From Thiomonas intermedia (GTDB taxonomy: Bacteria > Pseudomonadota > Gammaproteobacteria > Burkholderiales > Burkholderiaceae_C): a stretch of DNA of 35,500 nt. The translations under genes and the position numbers were made by a program. Below are positions 8,212 through 18,573 of this stretch, piece after piece (the stretch's first letter is position 1; each line of letters starts with the position of its first letter). The DNA lies in NCBI GenBank assembly GCA_022730375.1, contig DZDA01000011.1:1-35500 (forward strand), read 5' to 3'. A model generated the notes under the pieces. The model saw only the letters and a program-made list of their open reading frames with translations. It ran no database searches and had not been told where the DNA came from.

Positions 8212-9206
8212 GCCAGGCCATGTCCGCTTCCCCTTCGGCGCGCCGTTTGCGCGTGGCGTTTGCCGGCACGCCGGAGTTCGCCGCCGTGGCGTTGCGCGCC
8301 ATTCTGAGTGCGGGCTACGCCGTGCCTCTGGTGCTGACCCAGCCCGACCGCCCCGCGGGCCGCGGCATGAAACTGCAATCCAGCCCGGTCAAGCAGGTTG
8401 CTGCTGCGGCGCAAATTGAGGTCATTCAACCCCAAGGTCTGCGACTGGACGGGCGCTACGCTGAACAGGCCGCACAGGCACACGAGTCGTTGCGAGACGC
8501 CCAGGCGGACGTGCTGGTCGTGGCCGCCTACGGCCTGATTCTGCCGACGTCGGTGCTGACGCTGCCGCGATTAGGCTGCTTGAACATTCACGGTTCGCTG
8601 CTGCCAAGGTGGCGTGGAGCGGCCCCGATCCAGCGGGCGATCGAGGCGGGCGATGCGCAGACGGGCATCACCCTGATGCAGATGGATGCGGGGCTCGATA
8701 CGGGCGACATGCTGCTGGAGCAGGCCCTGCCGATCGACGCCGCCGACACCGCGCCCACCCTGCACGACAAACTCGCCGCCCTGGGCGCGGCCCTGGTGGT
8801 GCAGGGGTTGGATGCGCTGGAACGCGGCGAGCTGCGCCCCCGTCCGCAGCCCGAAGCCGGGGTGACATACGCCGCGAAAATCAGCAAGGACGAATCGCTG
8901 TTGCAATGGGACTTGTCGGCGGAACTGCTCGCACGGAGGGTGTGGGCGTTCACGCCTTGGCCAGGGACGCAATTCACCTTGCCAGACGGCGTGGTCGTCA
9001 AGGTGGGTGCGGCCGAGGCTTTGACGGCGCAGCCGCATGTCGGCCCACCCGGCTTGGTGCGGCAGATGACGGCCGAGGGGCTGGATGTGGGTTGCGGCAG
9101 CGGCGTGCTGCGCATCACACGACTGCAAAAACCCGGCGGCACAATGCAGAGCGTGGCGCAATGGCTGCAGGGCGGGGCCGACCTCACGGGCTTGACGCTG
9201 GGCTAA
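8208..9206 (+). CDS. fmt: methionyl-tRNA formyltransferase
   Basis: Fmt formylates initiator Met-tRNA using 10-formyl-tetrahydrofolate. The protein has the N-terminal Rossmann-type catalytic domain ([15 protein letters not shown]). The active-site signature [21 protein letters not shown] carries N126 and H128, and D164 lies in [10 protein letters not shown]-terminal OB-like domain includes [14 protein letters not shown]. Two starts compete. TTG at 8208 overlaps the def stop as TTGA and has AGAGG at 8195-8199 with ideal 8-nt spacing, giving 332 aa. ATG at 8220 gives 328 aa but its only nearby SD is too far. I favour TTG and translational coupling to def. The extra residues precede the conserved core, so function is not affected either way. 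Confidence 0.96.
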   Translation: MSQAMSASPSARRLRVAFAGTPEFAAVALRAILSAGYAVPLVLTQPDRPAGRGMKLQSSPVKQVAAAAQIEVIQPQGLRLDGRYAEQAAQAHESLRDAQADVLVVAAYGLILPTSVLTLPRLGCLNIHGSLLPRWRGAAPIQRAIEAGDAQTGITLMQMDAGLDTGDMLLEQALPIDAADTAPTLHDKLAALGAALVVQGLDALERGELRPRPQPEAGVTYAAKISKDESLLQWDLSAELLARRVWAFTPWPGTQFTLPDGVVVKVGAAEALTAQPHVGPPGLVRQMTAEGLDVGCGSGVLRITRLQKPGGTMQSVAQWLQGGADLTGLTLG

Positions 9207-9236
9207 ACCCCTCGCTGGGTTAAACCCCTTTGCGGC

Positions 9237-9264
9237 CTTGAACTTTTGATTCGCTGCACAATTT
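9237..9264 (+). promoter_or_regulatory. candidate heat-shock (sigma-32 type) promoter of htpX
   Basis: CTTGAAC at 9237-9243 matches the sigma-32 -35 element. After a 13-nt spacer CACAATTT (9257-9264) matches five of the seven fixed positions of the -10 element CCCCATNT. Transcription would begin near 9271, leaving a leader of about 28 nt with GGAG at 9289-9292 before the htpX ATG. htpX is a known heat-shock gene in E. coli, so the placement is sensible. A sigma-70 reading (TTGAAC, 16 nt, AATTTA) is also possible. Confidence 0.4.
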
Positions 9265-9298
9265 AGCGGAGTTGCATCCAAACGTATCGGAGCCAAGC

Positions 9299-10168
9299 AT
9301 GTTCAATATCATGAAAACCGCCATCCTGATGGCTGCGATTACCGCGTTGTTCGTGGTCATCGGCTCCATGCTGGGTGGCCAGCAGGGCATGGTGCTGGCG
9401 CTGCTGTTTGCGCTGGGCATGAACTTCTTCAGCTATTGGTTCAGCGACAAGATGGTGCTGAAGATGTATAAGGCGCAAGAGGTCGACGCCAGCAGCGCGC
9501 CGCAGTTCTACGCCATGGTGCAGGAGCTTGCCCAGCGCGCCGGGTTGCCCATGCCGCGGGTCTATCTCATCCAGGAAGACGCGCCCAACGCCTTCGCCAC
9601 CGGCCGCAACCCGGAACACGCGGCGGTTGCGGCGACCACCGGCATCCTGCGGGTGCTCAGTGCGCGTGAGCTGCGCGGGGTGATGGCGCATGAACTGGCG
9701 CATGTGAAGCACCGCGACATTCTGATTTCCACCATTTCCGCCACGATGGCTGGCGCCATTTCGGCGCTGGCGAACTTTGCGATGTTCTTCGGCAGCCGCG
9801 ACGAAAACGGCCGTCCGTCAAATCCCATCGCCGGCATTGCGGCGGCCATTCTGGCGCCGCTGGCCGCGAGCTTGATCCAGATGGCGATTTCCCGCGCTCG
9901 CGAGTTCGAGGCGGATCGCGGCGGCGCCGAAATCTCGGGCGATCCGGCCGCGCTGGCTGCGGCTTTGCAGAAAATCGAGGCTTACGCGCGCGGCGTGCCG
10001 TTTCAGGCCGCCGAGGCGCATCCGGCCACGGCGCAGATGATGATTCTCAACCCCTTGCACGGGGGCGGCATCGCCAAGCTGTTCAGCACCCACCCGGCCA
10101 CCGAAGAGCGCGTGGCGCGGCTGATGCAGATGGCGCAGACCGGCACGGCCCAGGCCAGGCAGGGCTGA
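9299..10168 (+). CDS. htpX: membrane zinc protease HtpX
   Basis: HtpX is an inner-membrane metalloprotease (M48 family) that degrades misfolded membrane proteins together with FtsH. The 289-aa product has two N-terminal membrane helices (about 8-26 and 31-48), the zinc motif HELAH at 131-135, and two further hydrophobic segments (about 142-165 and 176-197). The third metal ligand is E204 in the conserved [15 protein letters not shown]. The C-terminal part contains [11 protein letters not shown], also typical. ATG at 9299 is supported by GGAG 6 nt upstream; a TTG at 9272 would add nine unneeded residues. It follows fmt by 92 nt but has its own candidate promoter, and a strong terminator follows it. 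Confidence 0.96.
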   Translation: MFNIMKTAILMAAITALFVVIGSMLGGQQGMVLALLFALGMNFFSYWFSDKMVLKMYKAQEVDASSAPQFYAMVQELAQRAGLPMPRVYLIQEDAPNAFATGRNPEHAAVAATTGILRVLSARELRGVMAHELAHVKHRDILISTISATMAGAISALANFAMFFGSRDENGRPSNPIAGIAAAILAPLAASLIQMAISRAREFEADRGGAEISGDPAALAAALQKIEAYARGVPFQAAEAHPATAQMMILNPLHGGGIAKLFSTHPATEERVARLMQMAQTGTAQARQG

Positions 10169-10188
10169 GCGCCAGAGCGAGTCGAAAC

Positions 10189-10224
10189 AAAAGCCCGGCA
10201 GCTGTGAAGCTTGCCGGGCTTTTT
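10189..10224. terminator. bidirectional terminator between htpX and the DUF360-like gene
   Basis: AAGCCCGGCA (10191-10200) pairs with TGCCGGGCTT (10212-10221). A run of T follows on the right and AAAA precedes on the left, so it can act for htpX (+) and for the convergent purB unit (-). Confidence 0.9.
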
Positions 10225-10236
10225 GCTGGACGCTGC

Positions 10237-10599
10237 TTACCTGCGTCGCCCGAGTTGCACCCCTTCGAGCGCGCTGTCGATGATGACCCCGGCGATGCTG
10301 TAGAGAATCGACCCGAGCAGCGCGGCGCCGAAGCTGCGTACTGCAAAGCCGTCGATGACCCCCGACGCGGCGTAAAACATCGCGGCGTTGAGCACGAAGA
10401 AAAACAGCCCGAGGGTCAGAATGGTGATCGGCAGGGTGAGGATGAACAGAATGGGCCGCACCAGCGCATTGAGCAGGCCGATGAACAGCGCCGCCCACAT
10501 GGCCGCGCCAAAACCCGAGACCTGCACGCCGCTGTAGAGGTAGGCCACAGCCAGCAGGGCGCAGGCGGAAAGCAGCCACTTGAGCAGGAGTTTGAGCAT
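10237..10599 (-). CDS. small membrane protein, YvlD/phage-holin-like (DUF360 type)
   Basis: The 120-aa product is almost wholly hydrophobic, with four predicted membrane helices (about residues 4-22, 30-45, 50-75 and 88-110). It carries the family-type stretch NALVRPILFILTLPITILTLGLFFFVLNAAMF. It matches the widespread YvlD/phage holin family 4 group, which despite the name is generally chromosomal and of unknown function. It starts 17 nt after purB on the same strand and ends at a bidirectional terminator, so it is probably co-transcribed with purB. Nothing in the context points to lysis: no endolysin or spanin genes are nearby. Confidence 0.88.
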   Translation of the reverse strand: MLKLLLKWLLSACALLAVAYLYSGVQVSGFGAAMWAALFIGLLNALVRPILFILTLPITILTLGLFFFVLNAAMFYAASGVIDGFAVRSFGAALLGSILYSIAGVIIDSALEGVQLGRRR

Positions 10600-10616
10600 G
10601 GCGGGTTTCCCGAGAT

Positions 10617-12720
<2,104 letters not shown>

Positions 12721-12734
12721 ACGGCCCGCATTTC

Positions 12735-12902
12735 TAGGAGCCTGTCGGGCTTGAGTGGCGTACAGCGAAAAAAGGGTGTGGGGATGGCCTGTGGTGGCGG
12801 ATTTGCCGCCCCATAGCCCAAGCTATAGGGCAAAAAGCCGCTGCTGCAGGACGCCGCACAGCCTTTTTGCAGCTCGCGATTCTCAAGTCCGACAGGCTTC
12901 TA
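12735..12902. repeat. 168-bp repeat element E1 with 21-bp terminal inverted repeats
   Basis: The ends 12735-12755 and 12882-12902 are inverted copies of each other with two mismatches in 21; the core is AGCCTGTCGG on the left and CCGACAGGCT on the right. The inside matches the reverse complement of element E2 (18622-18727) along its first 70 and last 36 bases, with about ten differences. A 62-nt block (12805-12866) is present only here and holds its own near-perfect hairpin (GCCCCATAG / CTATAGGGC). No open reading frame spans it. It sits between the convergent GST-like gene and pncC, and its final CTA is the pncC stop codon read on the minus strand. It looks like a non-autonomous (MITE-like) or REP-type element. 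Confidence 0.85.
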
Positions 12903-13415
12903 CGCGGGCTGCGCCGCCTGCAGCAGCCACAGCAGCGCTAGTTCGGCGGCTTGCAGACGCACGCTGGCCCGGTCTCCCTTGAACAGCGCGTGACGGGTTT
13001 CGCCGTGCGCGGCGTCAGCCGCCGCAGAGGCCAGCCCGAACCACACCGTGCCCACCGGTTTTTCCGCGCTGCCGCCGCCCGGCCCGGCGATGCCGGTGAT
13101 CGCCACGGCGACCTCCACCCCCGCGCGTTGCCGCGCGCCTAGCGCCATCGCGCTGGCGACCTCCGGGCTCACCGCACCGACTTGCGTAAACAGCGCCGGG
13201 TTCACGCCGAGCAGATCGGACTTGGCGGCATTGCTGTAGGTGACAAAACCCCGGTCGAACCAGTCGCTCGACCCGGCCACGCTGGTGACGGCCGCCGAGA
13301 CCAGCCCGCCAGTGCAGGATTCGGCCGTGGCCAGCCGCCAGCCGCGCGCGCGACAGGCCGCACCGACATCGGCCGCAAGGCGGCAAAGTGCGTCGAAATC
13401 AGGCCCACCGTTCAT
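12900..13415 (-). CDS. pncC: nicotinamide-nucleotide amidase (CinA C-terminal family)
   Basis: The CinA C-terminal domain enzyme PncC hydrolyses nicotinamide mononucleotide to nicotinic acid mononucleotide, salvaging the by-product of DNA ligase. The 171-aa stand-alone form here has LATAESCTGGLVSAAVTSVAGSSDWFDRGFVTYSN with the catalytic-region serine, and the family motif ITGIAGPGGGSAEKPVGTVWFG. No N-terminal CinA (molybdopterin-binding-like) domain is present, as in E. coli PncC. ATG 13415 gives MNGGPDFDALC; a longer reading would overlap pgpA. It follows pgpA by 4 nt. The stop codon TAG is formed by the outermost bases of repeat E1, so the 3' end of the gene borders that insertion. Confidence 0.94.
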   Translation of the reverse strand: MNGGPDFDALCRLAADVGAACRARGWRLATAESCTGGLVSAAVTSVAGSSDWFDRGFVTYSNAAKSDLLGVNPALFTQVGAVSPEVASAMALGARQRAGVEVAVAITGIAGPGGGSAEKPVGTVWFGLASAAADAAHGETRHALFKGDRASVRLQAAELALLWLLQAAQPA

Positions 13416-13419
13416 GGCT

Positions 13420-13941
13420 TCAGACCAAGGCGTAAAGCCGGATGCCCAGCGCAATGACCAGCAAGGTGAAGGCGGCGGCGATCAGGTCGTCGAGCATGAT
13501 GCCGAAGCCGCCTTTCACATGGCGGTCGGCCCAGCCCACGGCCAGCCATTTGCCGGCGTCGAAAGCGCGAAACAACAGAAAAGCGGCCAGTTGCTCGGCC
13601 CAGCCCGCCGGGGTGACGAGCAGCAGAATGAGCCAGAAGGCGATGATCTCGTCCCACACCACGGGCGAGGCGTCTTCGAGGCCCAGCGCGCGCGAGGTGT
13701 GGCCGCAGGCCCAGATGCCGACTACGGCGCCCACGCCGATGACCACGGCCCAGCTCAGCGGGCCCAGCCAGAGCGAAAGCAGGGCATAGCTGGCCCAGGC
13801 GAACAGCGTGCCCGCAGTGCCCGGTGCGATGGGCGACAGGCCGCTGCCAAAGCCGAGCGCGAGCACATGCAGGGGGTTGCGCCACATGAAGCGCCAGGAA
13901 GCGCCTTGTGCGGTGGCGGGAATGGGTGTGGGGGCGGTCAT
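13420..13941 (-). CDS. pgpA: phosphatidylglycerophosphatase A
   Basis: PgpA removes the phosphate from phosphatidylglycerophosphate to make phosphatidylglycerol in the inner membrane. The 173-aa protein has the family motifs FGSGLSPIAPGTAGT near the N-terminus and VVWDEIIAFWLILL in the middle. Toward the end it has FRAFDAGKWLAVGWADRHVKGGFGIMLDDLIAA; the acidic residues there are the metal-binding set. Four hydrophobic segments are visible. E. coli PgpA has KPWPI where this protein has KWLAV, a variation I regard as tolerable. The start ATG overlaps the thiL stop as ATGA, indicating translational coupling. thiL-pgpA adjacency is widely conserved in proteobacteria. Confidence 0.95.
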   Translation of the reverse strand: MTAPTPIPATAQGASWRFMWRNPLHVLALGFGSGLSPIAPGTAGTLFAWASYALLSLWLGPLSWAVVIGVGAVVGIWACGHTSRALGLEDASPVVWDEIIAFWLILLLVTPAGWAEQLAAFLLFRAFDAGKWLAVGWADRHVKGGFGIMLDDLIAAAFTLLVIALGIRLYALV

Positions 13942-14909
13942 GGTGTGCGGAAATGGTCGAAGCCCGCATAGACATTGTCCAACACCTGTCCGCTCGCGTC
14001 GATCAGCCTCAGGTCCGGCTCGGCGTCGATACGGCCGATGCGGGTGACGGGCGTGGCGGCTTGTGCTGCGGCGGCTGCAACGGCGTTGCGCGCGGCGGGT
14101 GGGGCGGTGAACAGGAGTTCGTAATCGTCGCCGCCCGCGAGTTGGCAGAGACGTTGGCGCTGCGCGCTCTGTGCGCGCAGCGCTGGGCTGGCCGGGCAGG
14201 CGTCGGCTTGCACCGTAGCGCCCACCCCGCTGCGTCGCAGGATGTGGCCGAGATCGGCCAGCAGTCCGTCAGAGACATCGATGGCGGCGTGCGCCACGCC
14301 CCGCAGCGCTAGGCCGAGCGCCACTCGCGGTGTGGGTCGGTCCATGCGCGCAACGCTCGCGGCCTGCGCGGCAGCGTCCAGCGACCATTCGCCCAGGCGA
14401 TGCCCCAGCGCCAGCCGGGCATCGCCCACAGTGCCTGACACCCAGAGGTCGTCGCTGGGCCGCGCGCCGCTGCGCAACAGCGCCTGGCCGCGGGGCACGA
14501 ACCCGAGCACGGTGATGCACAGATTGCGCGGGCCGCGGGTGGTGTCACCGCCGACCAGCTCGATGTCGTGCGCGTCCGCCAGGGCGAACAGGCCGCGTGC
14601 AAAACCTTCGAGCCAGCGCGCATCGGCCTCGGGCAGGGCCATCGCCAGGGTGAAGGCCATCGGCTTTGCGCCCACGGCGGCCAGATCGGACAGATTGACC
14701 GCCAACGTCTTGTGACCCAGCGACTCGGGGTCGGCGCCTGGCAGGAAGTGGTGGCCTTCCACCAGCATGTCGCTGGAAATGGCCAGTTGCTCGCCCGCAG
14801 CAGGCGCGGTCAGCAGCGCGCAGTCGTCGCCCACGCCCAGGGCGGCGCGGCGCACTGGCCGGGTGAAGTAGCGGGCGATGAGGTCGAATTCGCCGAGCGG
14901 GACAGTCAT
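13938..14909 (-). CDS. thiL: thiamine-monophosphate kinase
   Basis: ThiL phosphorylates thiamine monophosphate to thiamine diphosphate, the active cofactor, using ATP. The 323-aa protein carries the family motifs in order: GEFDLIARYF at the start, VGDDCALL, SSDMLVEGHHF, ELVGGDTTRGP, AIDVSDGLLADL and LAGGDDYELLF. The aspartates in these motifs bind Mg and nucleotide. ATG at 14909 (MTVPLGEFDLI) is chosen; a reading with 82 more residues would run into maeB and lacks family similarity. It is the first gene of thiL-pgpA-pncC and diverges from maeB with a 136-nt spacer. No thiamine (TPP) riboswitch is visible in that spacer. Confidence 0.96.
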   Translation of the reverse strand: MTVPLGEFDLIARYFTRPVRRAALGVGDDCALLTAPAAGEQLAISSDMLVEGHHFLPGADPESLGHKTLAVNLSDLAAVGAKPMAFTLAMALPEADARWLEGFARGLFALADAHDIELVGGDTTRGPRNLCITVLGFVPRGQALLRSGARPSDDLWVSGTVGDARLALGHRLGEWSLDAAAQAASVARMDRPTPRVALGLALRGVAHAAIDVSDGLLADLGHILRRSGVGATVQADACPASPALRAQSAQRQRLCQLAGGDDYELLFTAPPAARNAVAAAAAQAATPVTRIGRIDAEPDLRLIDASGQVLDNVYAGFDHFRTP

Positions 14910-14974
14910 GGGAGGCTTCAGGGGATGCGGGGTGGTGCGTCGCATGTTCGCACAACGGCGGGCAGACGGACTCC

Positions 14975-14980
14975 TACAAT
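14975..14980 (+). promoter_or_regulatory. candidate -10 element for maeB
   Basis: TACAAT matches five of six bases of the sigma-70 -10 element, 66 nt before the maeB start. No recognisable -35 stands 16-18 nt upstream, so the call is weak. The rest of the 14910-15045 spacer shows no other clear signal. Confidence 0.25.
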
Positions 14981-15045
14981 CCTTTGATCTCGCGTGGCGA
15001 CAAGATGCGAAACGTTCACGACGGCCGCGCGAGGCGGAGACAGAC

Positions 15046-17334
15046 ATGTCCAGCCCCGAAGACACCAAGGCCAAGCTGCGCCAAGCCGCGCTTGAGTACC
15101 ACGAATTCCCCCGCCCCGGCAAACTCGCCGTCGTCGCCACCAAGCAACTATCCAACCAGCGCGATCTGGCGTTGGCCTATTCGCCGGGTGTGGCGTCGGC
15201 CTGCGAGGAAATCCACGCCCACCCCGACGATGCCTTCCGCTACACCGCGCGCGGCAATCTGGTGGCGGTCATCACCAACGGCACCGCGGTGCTGGGCCTG
15301 GGCGACATCGGCCCGCTGGCGGCCAAGCCGGTGATGGAAGGCAAGGCGGTGCTGTTCAAGAAGTTCGCGGGCATCGACGTGTTCGACATCGAGGTGAACG
15401 AAAAAGACCCGGCCAAGCTGGTCGAAATCATCGCCGCGCTGGAGCCTACGTTCGGCGGCATCAACCTCGAAGACATCAAGGCGCCCGAGTGCTTCGAGGT
15501 GGAGCGCAAGCTGCGCACCCGCATGAACATTCCGGTGTTCCACGACGATCAGCACGGCACGGCCATCATCGTTGGCGCGGCCATCCTCAATGGCCTGAAG
15601 GTGGTGGGCAAGGATATCGCCCAGGTCAAGCTGGTGTGCTCCGGCGCGGGCGCTGCGGCGCTGGCCTGCCTGAGCCTGCTGGTCGATCTGGGGCTGCCGC
15701 GCAAGAACATTTGGGTCAGCGATCTGGCCGGCGTGGTGTATGCGGGCCGCACCGAGCTGATGGATGAAGACAAGCGCCGTTTCGCGCAGGACACTCCGGC
15801 GCGCACCCTGGCCGAGATCATCGACGGCGCGGACGTGTTTCTCGGCCTGTCCGCAGGCGGCGTGCTCAAGCCCGAATACACCCTGCGGATGGCGGACAGG
15901 CCCATCATCCTCGCGCTGGCCAACCCCACGCCCGAAATCCTGCCGGAAGAGGCGCGCGCGGTACGGCCTGATGCCATCATCGCCACGGGCCGTTCGGACT
16001 ATCCGAACCAAGTCAACAACGTGCTGTGCTTTCCCTACATTTTTCGCGGCGCGCTCGACAGCGGCGCCACCACCATCACCGCCGAGATGGAAGTGGCCGC
16101 GGTGCTTGCCATCGCCGAGCTGGCACAGGCCGAGCAAAGCGACGTGGTGGCGGCCACTTATGTGGGTGAGCCGCTGCGTTTCGGTCCCGACTACCTGATT
16201 CCCAAACCCTTCGATCCGCGGCTGATGATCAAGATCGCCCCGGCAGTGGCCGAGGCGGCGGCGAAGAGTGGCGTGGCGCGCCGCCCCATCGCCGACCTGG
16301 ACGCCTATCGCGACAGCCTGCAGCAGTTCGTCTATCAGTCCGGCGCGCTGATGCGTCCCATGTTCAGCATCGCGAAGAAAGCGGCCAAAAAGCGCATCGT
16401 CTATGCTGAGGGCGAGGACGAGCGCGTGCTGCGCGCGGTGCGCGTTGTGGTCGATGAACATCTGGCCCGGCCCATTCTGGTGGGGCGTCCGGCGGTCATT
16501 GCCCAACGCATCGAGCGTTTCGGTCTGCGGCTGGAACAAGAGCGCGACTACGACGTGGTCAACACCGATTTTGATCCGCGCTACCGCGATTTCTGGCAGA
16601 CCTACCACCAACTTGCGGGGCGCAAGGGCGTGACCCTGGCGATGGCCAAGATCGAAATGCGTCGCCGCCTCACCCTCATCAGTTCCATGATGCTGCACAA
16701 GGGCGAGGCCGACGGCATGCTCTGCGGCACCTGGGGCAATACCCACATCCACCTGCACTACATCGACCAGGTCATCGGCCGTCGCCCCGGCGCCAAGGTG
16801 TATGCGGCGATGAATGTGCTGGTGCTGCCCGGTCGGCAGGTGGCGCTGGTCGATACCCACGTCAACATTGACCCCAGCGCCGATGAAATTGCCGAAATCA
16901 CCTGCATGGCGTCGCAGGAATTGCGCCGCTTTGGCATCGTTCCCAAGGTGGCCTTGCTGTCGCATTCCAATTTTGGTTCTTCTCCGGCGCCCAGCGCGCT
17001 GAAAATGCGCGAGGTGCTTGCCTTGCTGCGCGAGCGCGAACCCGATCTGGAAGTCGATGGGGAAATGCAGGGCGACACCGCGGTCGACCCGGTCTTGCGC
17101 GCCAGCCTGATGGTGGATTCCGCCCTCAGCGGCGAAGCCAACCTGCTGGTGTTTCCTAATCTGGACGCGGCCAATATCTCCTACAACCTGCTCAAGGCCA
17201 CCGCGGGCAACAACATCGCCATCGGCCCCGTTTTGCTGGGGGCGGCCAAGCCCGTGCACATCCTCACCGCGTCCAGCACCGTGCGTCGCATCGTCAACAT
17301 GACGGCGCTCACCGTCGCCGAGGCCAACCTTTGA
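15046..17334 (+). CDS. maeB: NADP-dependent malic enzyme with phosphotransacetylase-like domain
   Basis: MaeB decarboxylates malate to pyruvate while making NADPH. The 762-aa product is the large hybrid form. A malic enzyme part covers about residues 1-420, with [64 protein letters not shown] and the nucleotide-binding [13 protein letters not shown] phosphotransacetylase-like C-terminal domain covers about 430-762, starting at [18 protein letters not shown]. In relatives that domain is regulatory, senses acetyl-CoA and is not catalytic. Length matches E. coli MaeB (759). ATG 15046 is supported by GGAG 7 nt upstream. Frames open on the opposite strand across the gene are shadows of its high GC content. 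Confidence 0.96.
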   Translation: MSSPEDTKAKLRQAALEYHEFPRPGKLAVVATKQLSNQRDLALAYSPGVASACEEIHAHPDDAFRYTARGNLVAVITNGTAVLGLGDIGPLAAKPVMEGKAVLFKKFAGIDVFDIEVNEKDPAKLVEIIAALEPTFGGINLEDIKAPECFEVERKLRTRMNIPVFHDDQHGTAIIVGAAILNGLKVVGKDIAQVKLVCSGAGAAALACLSLLVDLGLPRKNIWVSDLAGVVYAGRTELMDEDKRRFAQDTPARTLAEIIDGADVFLGLSAGGVLKPEYTLRMADRPIILALANPTPEILPEEARAVRPDAIIATGRSDYPNQVNNVLCFPYIFRGALDSGATTITAEMEVAAVLAIAELAQAEQSDVVAATYVGEPLRFGPDYLIPKPFDPRLMIKIAPAVAEAAAKSGVARRPIADLDAYRDSLQQFVYQSGALMRPMFSIAKKAAKKRIVYAEGEDERVLRAVRVVVDEHLARPILVGRPAVIAQRIERFGLRLEQERDYDVVNTDFDPRYRDFWQTYHQLAGRKGVTLAMAKIEMRRRLTLISSMMLHKGEADGMLCGTWGNTHIHLHYIDQVIGRRPGAKVYAAMNVLVLPGRQVALVDTHVNIDPSADEIAEITCMASQELRRFGIVPKVALLSHSNFGSSPAPSALKMREVLALLREREPDLEVDGEMQGDTAVDPVLRASLMVDSALSGEANLLVFPNLDAANISYNLLKATAGNNIAIGPVLLGAAKPVHILTASSTVRRIVNMTALTVAEANL

Positions 17335-17362
17335 GCGGCAGCTCCGCAGCTGGGCGGCGGGC

Positions 17363-17392
17363 GGCAGGCTCACGGTGACCGTAAAACCTGCC
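17363..17392. repeat. nested inverted repeat after maeB
   Basis: GGCAGG (17363-17368) pairs with CCTGCC (17387-17392) around a perfect inner palindrome ACGGT-G-ACCGT (17372-17382). It begins 28 nt after the maeB stop. No T-run follows on the + strand (TAAAAATT does), so it is at best a weak terminator; it could also be an operator. Confidence 0.35.
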
Positions 17393-17410
17393 TAAAAATT
17401 GGGCGAATCC

Positions 17411-17439
17411 TTGTGTTTCCGTGGCGATTTCGCTACGAT
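17411..17439 (+). promoter_or_regulatory. sigma-70 promoter for the RNase-barstar pair
   Basis: TTGTGT (17411-17416), a 17-nt spacer and TACGAT (17434-17439) give a reasonable sigma-70 promoter, with an A-rich stretch just upstream (AAAAATT) that could act as an UP element. Transcription would start near 17446, leaving a leader of about 125 nt. Near the end of the leader TGCGGC (17552-17557) and GCCGCA (17565-17570) can pair immediately before the RNase ATG, which could limit its translation. Confidence 0.45.
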
Positions 17440-17571
17440 TGCGCCTTGGCTGGTGTGCAGGGCCGAAGATTTTCATCATGGCCCAATGCGCGAAATCGCA
17501 CAACATCAGCCGCTAATTTTCACGCAATTGCGTCCAATTCTCTCTAACGGTGCGGCTTTTGCCGCCGCAGC

Positions 17572-18018
17572 ATGAATCGCCGGTGCATTCGTTCTACGCT
17601 GCAAACCCTGTTTTTTACGGGGCTGCTGATCGCCACTTTGTCGCTTCTGGCATCAGGCGGAACAAGCGTGTGGCCTGCAGCCCAGGCGCGCGAAACGTCG
17701 CAAACGTCGCGAGCGTTCGTACCGCAGGTCATTCCAGTCATTTCCGTGGCCGATCTGCCGGTGCAGGCGCGAGACATGTTGAGGCGCATTGAACAAGGCG
17801 GCCCGTTCGAGGGATACAAGGACGGCGTCATTTTTGGAAACTATGAGCGGCTTTTGCCCTCAAAACGTCGTGGTTATTACCGCGAATACACCGTCCCGAC
17901 TCCAGGCGCCCGCAACCGAGGGGCGCGCCGCATTGTGTGCGGAGGGGCTAAGCACCATCCCGATGTTTGTTACTACACCCATGATCACTATGCCAGTTTC
18001 CGACGCATCGCCCAATGA
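17572..18018 (+). CDS. secreted barnase-type (N1/T1 family) guanyl-specific ribonuclease
   Basis: The 148-aa product has an N-terminal signal peptide: RR near the start, a hydrophobic stretch, and AQA at about 37-39 before RETS. A microbial RNase N1/T1 domain follows. Aligned by eye to barnase, the catalytic residues are all kept: E105 in YYREYTVPT (barnase E73), R116 and R120 in NRGARRIVCG (R83, R87) and H139 in THDHYASF (H102). C123 and C133 could form a disulfide once exported. It should cleave RNA after G outside the cytoplasm, for nutrient scavenging or as a toxin toward neighbours; the sequence does not decide which. The next gene, overlapping its 3' end, encodes the barstar inhibitor that protects the producer. 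No Shine-Dalgarno is obvious, and a hairpin borders the ATG. Confidence 0.92.
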   Translation: MNRRCIRSTLQTLFFTGLLIATLSLLASGGTSVWPAAQARETSQTSRAFVPQVIPVISVADLPVQARDMLRRIEQGGPFEGYKDGVIFGNYERLLPSKRRGYYREYTVPTPGARNRGARRIVCGGAKHHPDVCYYTHDHYASFRRIAQ

Positions 18019-18427
18019 TGCCGATCCCGCCGTGCTGCTCAAATCGGTACGGCCGAACATCGTGCAGTCGATCCGGGCTTACCGTGTTGCGCAGTTGCAA
18101 GACGCAGCCGATACGACCGGCCAGCATTTTCTCTATGCCAATCTCGCCGAGGCGACCACCAAGCAGGAAGTGCTGGAGACGATTGCGCGCTCCTTCCTTT
18201 TTCCCAAGCATTTCGGCAAAAACCTCGATGCCCTGCACGATTGCCTGACCGACGTAGTGCACGGCGGTGGACCGCAGCCCGGCTTCGTGGTCGTGCTCGA
18301 GCAGCTGCCGGCCACGCAGCGATTCGACAAGGAAGCGCGCGAAACTCTGCTCGACGTATTCCGCGACGCGGCCGACTTCTGGGCGGAGCGCGGCATTGCC
18401 TTCAGGGTCTTCTATTCTTTTCTGTAA
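17990..18427 (+). CDS. barstar-family ribonuclease inhibitor
   Basis: Barstar binds the active site of its partner RNase in the cytoplasm. The 145-aa product has the barstar fold in its C-terminal 100 residues. FPKHFGKNLDALHDCLTDV at 71-89 keeps the two aspartates (D80, D84) equivalent to barstar D35 and D39, which contact the RNase catalytic site. A terminal LLDVFRDAADFWAERGIAFRVFYSFL follows. The first 45 residues (with SVRPNIVQSIRAYRVAQLQDAA) are an extension seen in proteobacterial members. The start is uncertain: ATG 17990 (used), ATG 17981, or GTG 18032, which alone would avoid overlap with the RNase gene. None has a good SD, so coupling to translation of the RNase is likely. Confidence 0.9.
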   Translation: MPVSDASPNDADPAVLLKSVRPNIVQSIRAYRVAQLQDAADTTGQHFLYANLAEATTKQEVLETIARSFLFPKHFGKNLDALHDCLTDVVHGGGPQPGFVVVLEQLPATQRFDKEARETLLDVFRDAADFWAERGIAFRVFYSFL

Positions 18428-18573
18428 CCCGCACTCCTGGCCGGGAGGAGATGCGGGGCGAAGCGGTACCGGAACCCAGAGTCAAGGCCGTCAAGGTCTG
18501 CACGCCGTGGGAAGGGGCTTGGGCTCAGCTCGTGGTTTGAGCCCTGCTTGATCTTTTCCTGCGGTGTTAAAGG

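Noticed and set aside
9200-9236. Direct TAAACCCCT repeats after fmt
   Set aside because: Only two short copies with no stem or T-run; probably chance.
10237-10599. Holin-like gene as sign of a prophage
   Set aside because: No other phage gene is nearby; this family is generally chromosomal and here follows purB.
14910-15045. TPP riboswitch ahead of thiL
   Set aside because: The spacer is short and shows no TPP-aptamer motifs such as CUGAGA or the paired ACCUGA elements.
15148-17373. 741-codon open frame on the minus strand
   Set aside because: Antisense shadow of maeB with biased composition and no domain.
17789-17980. 64-residue N-terminal extension of barstar
   Set aside because: It would read through the RNase active-site region in another frame and has no barstar similarity; later starts fit the family.
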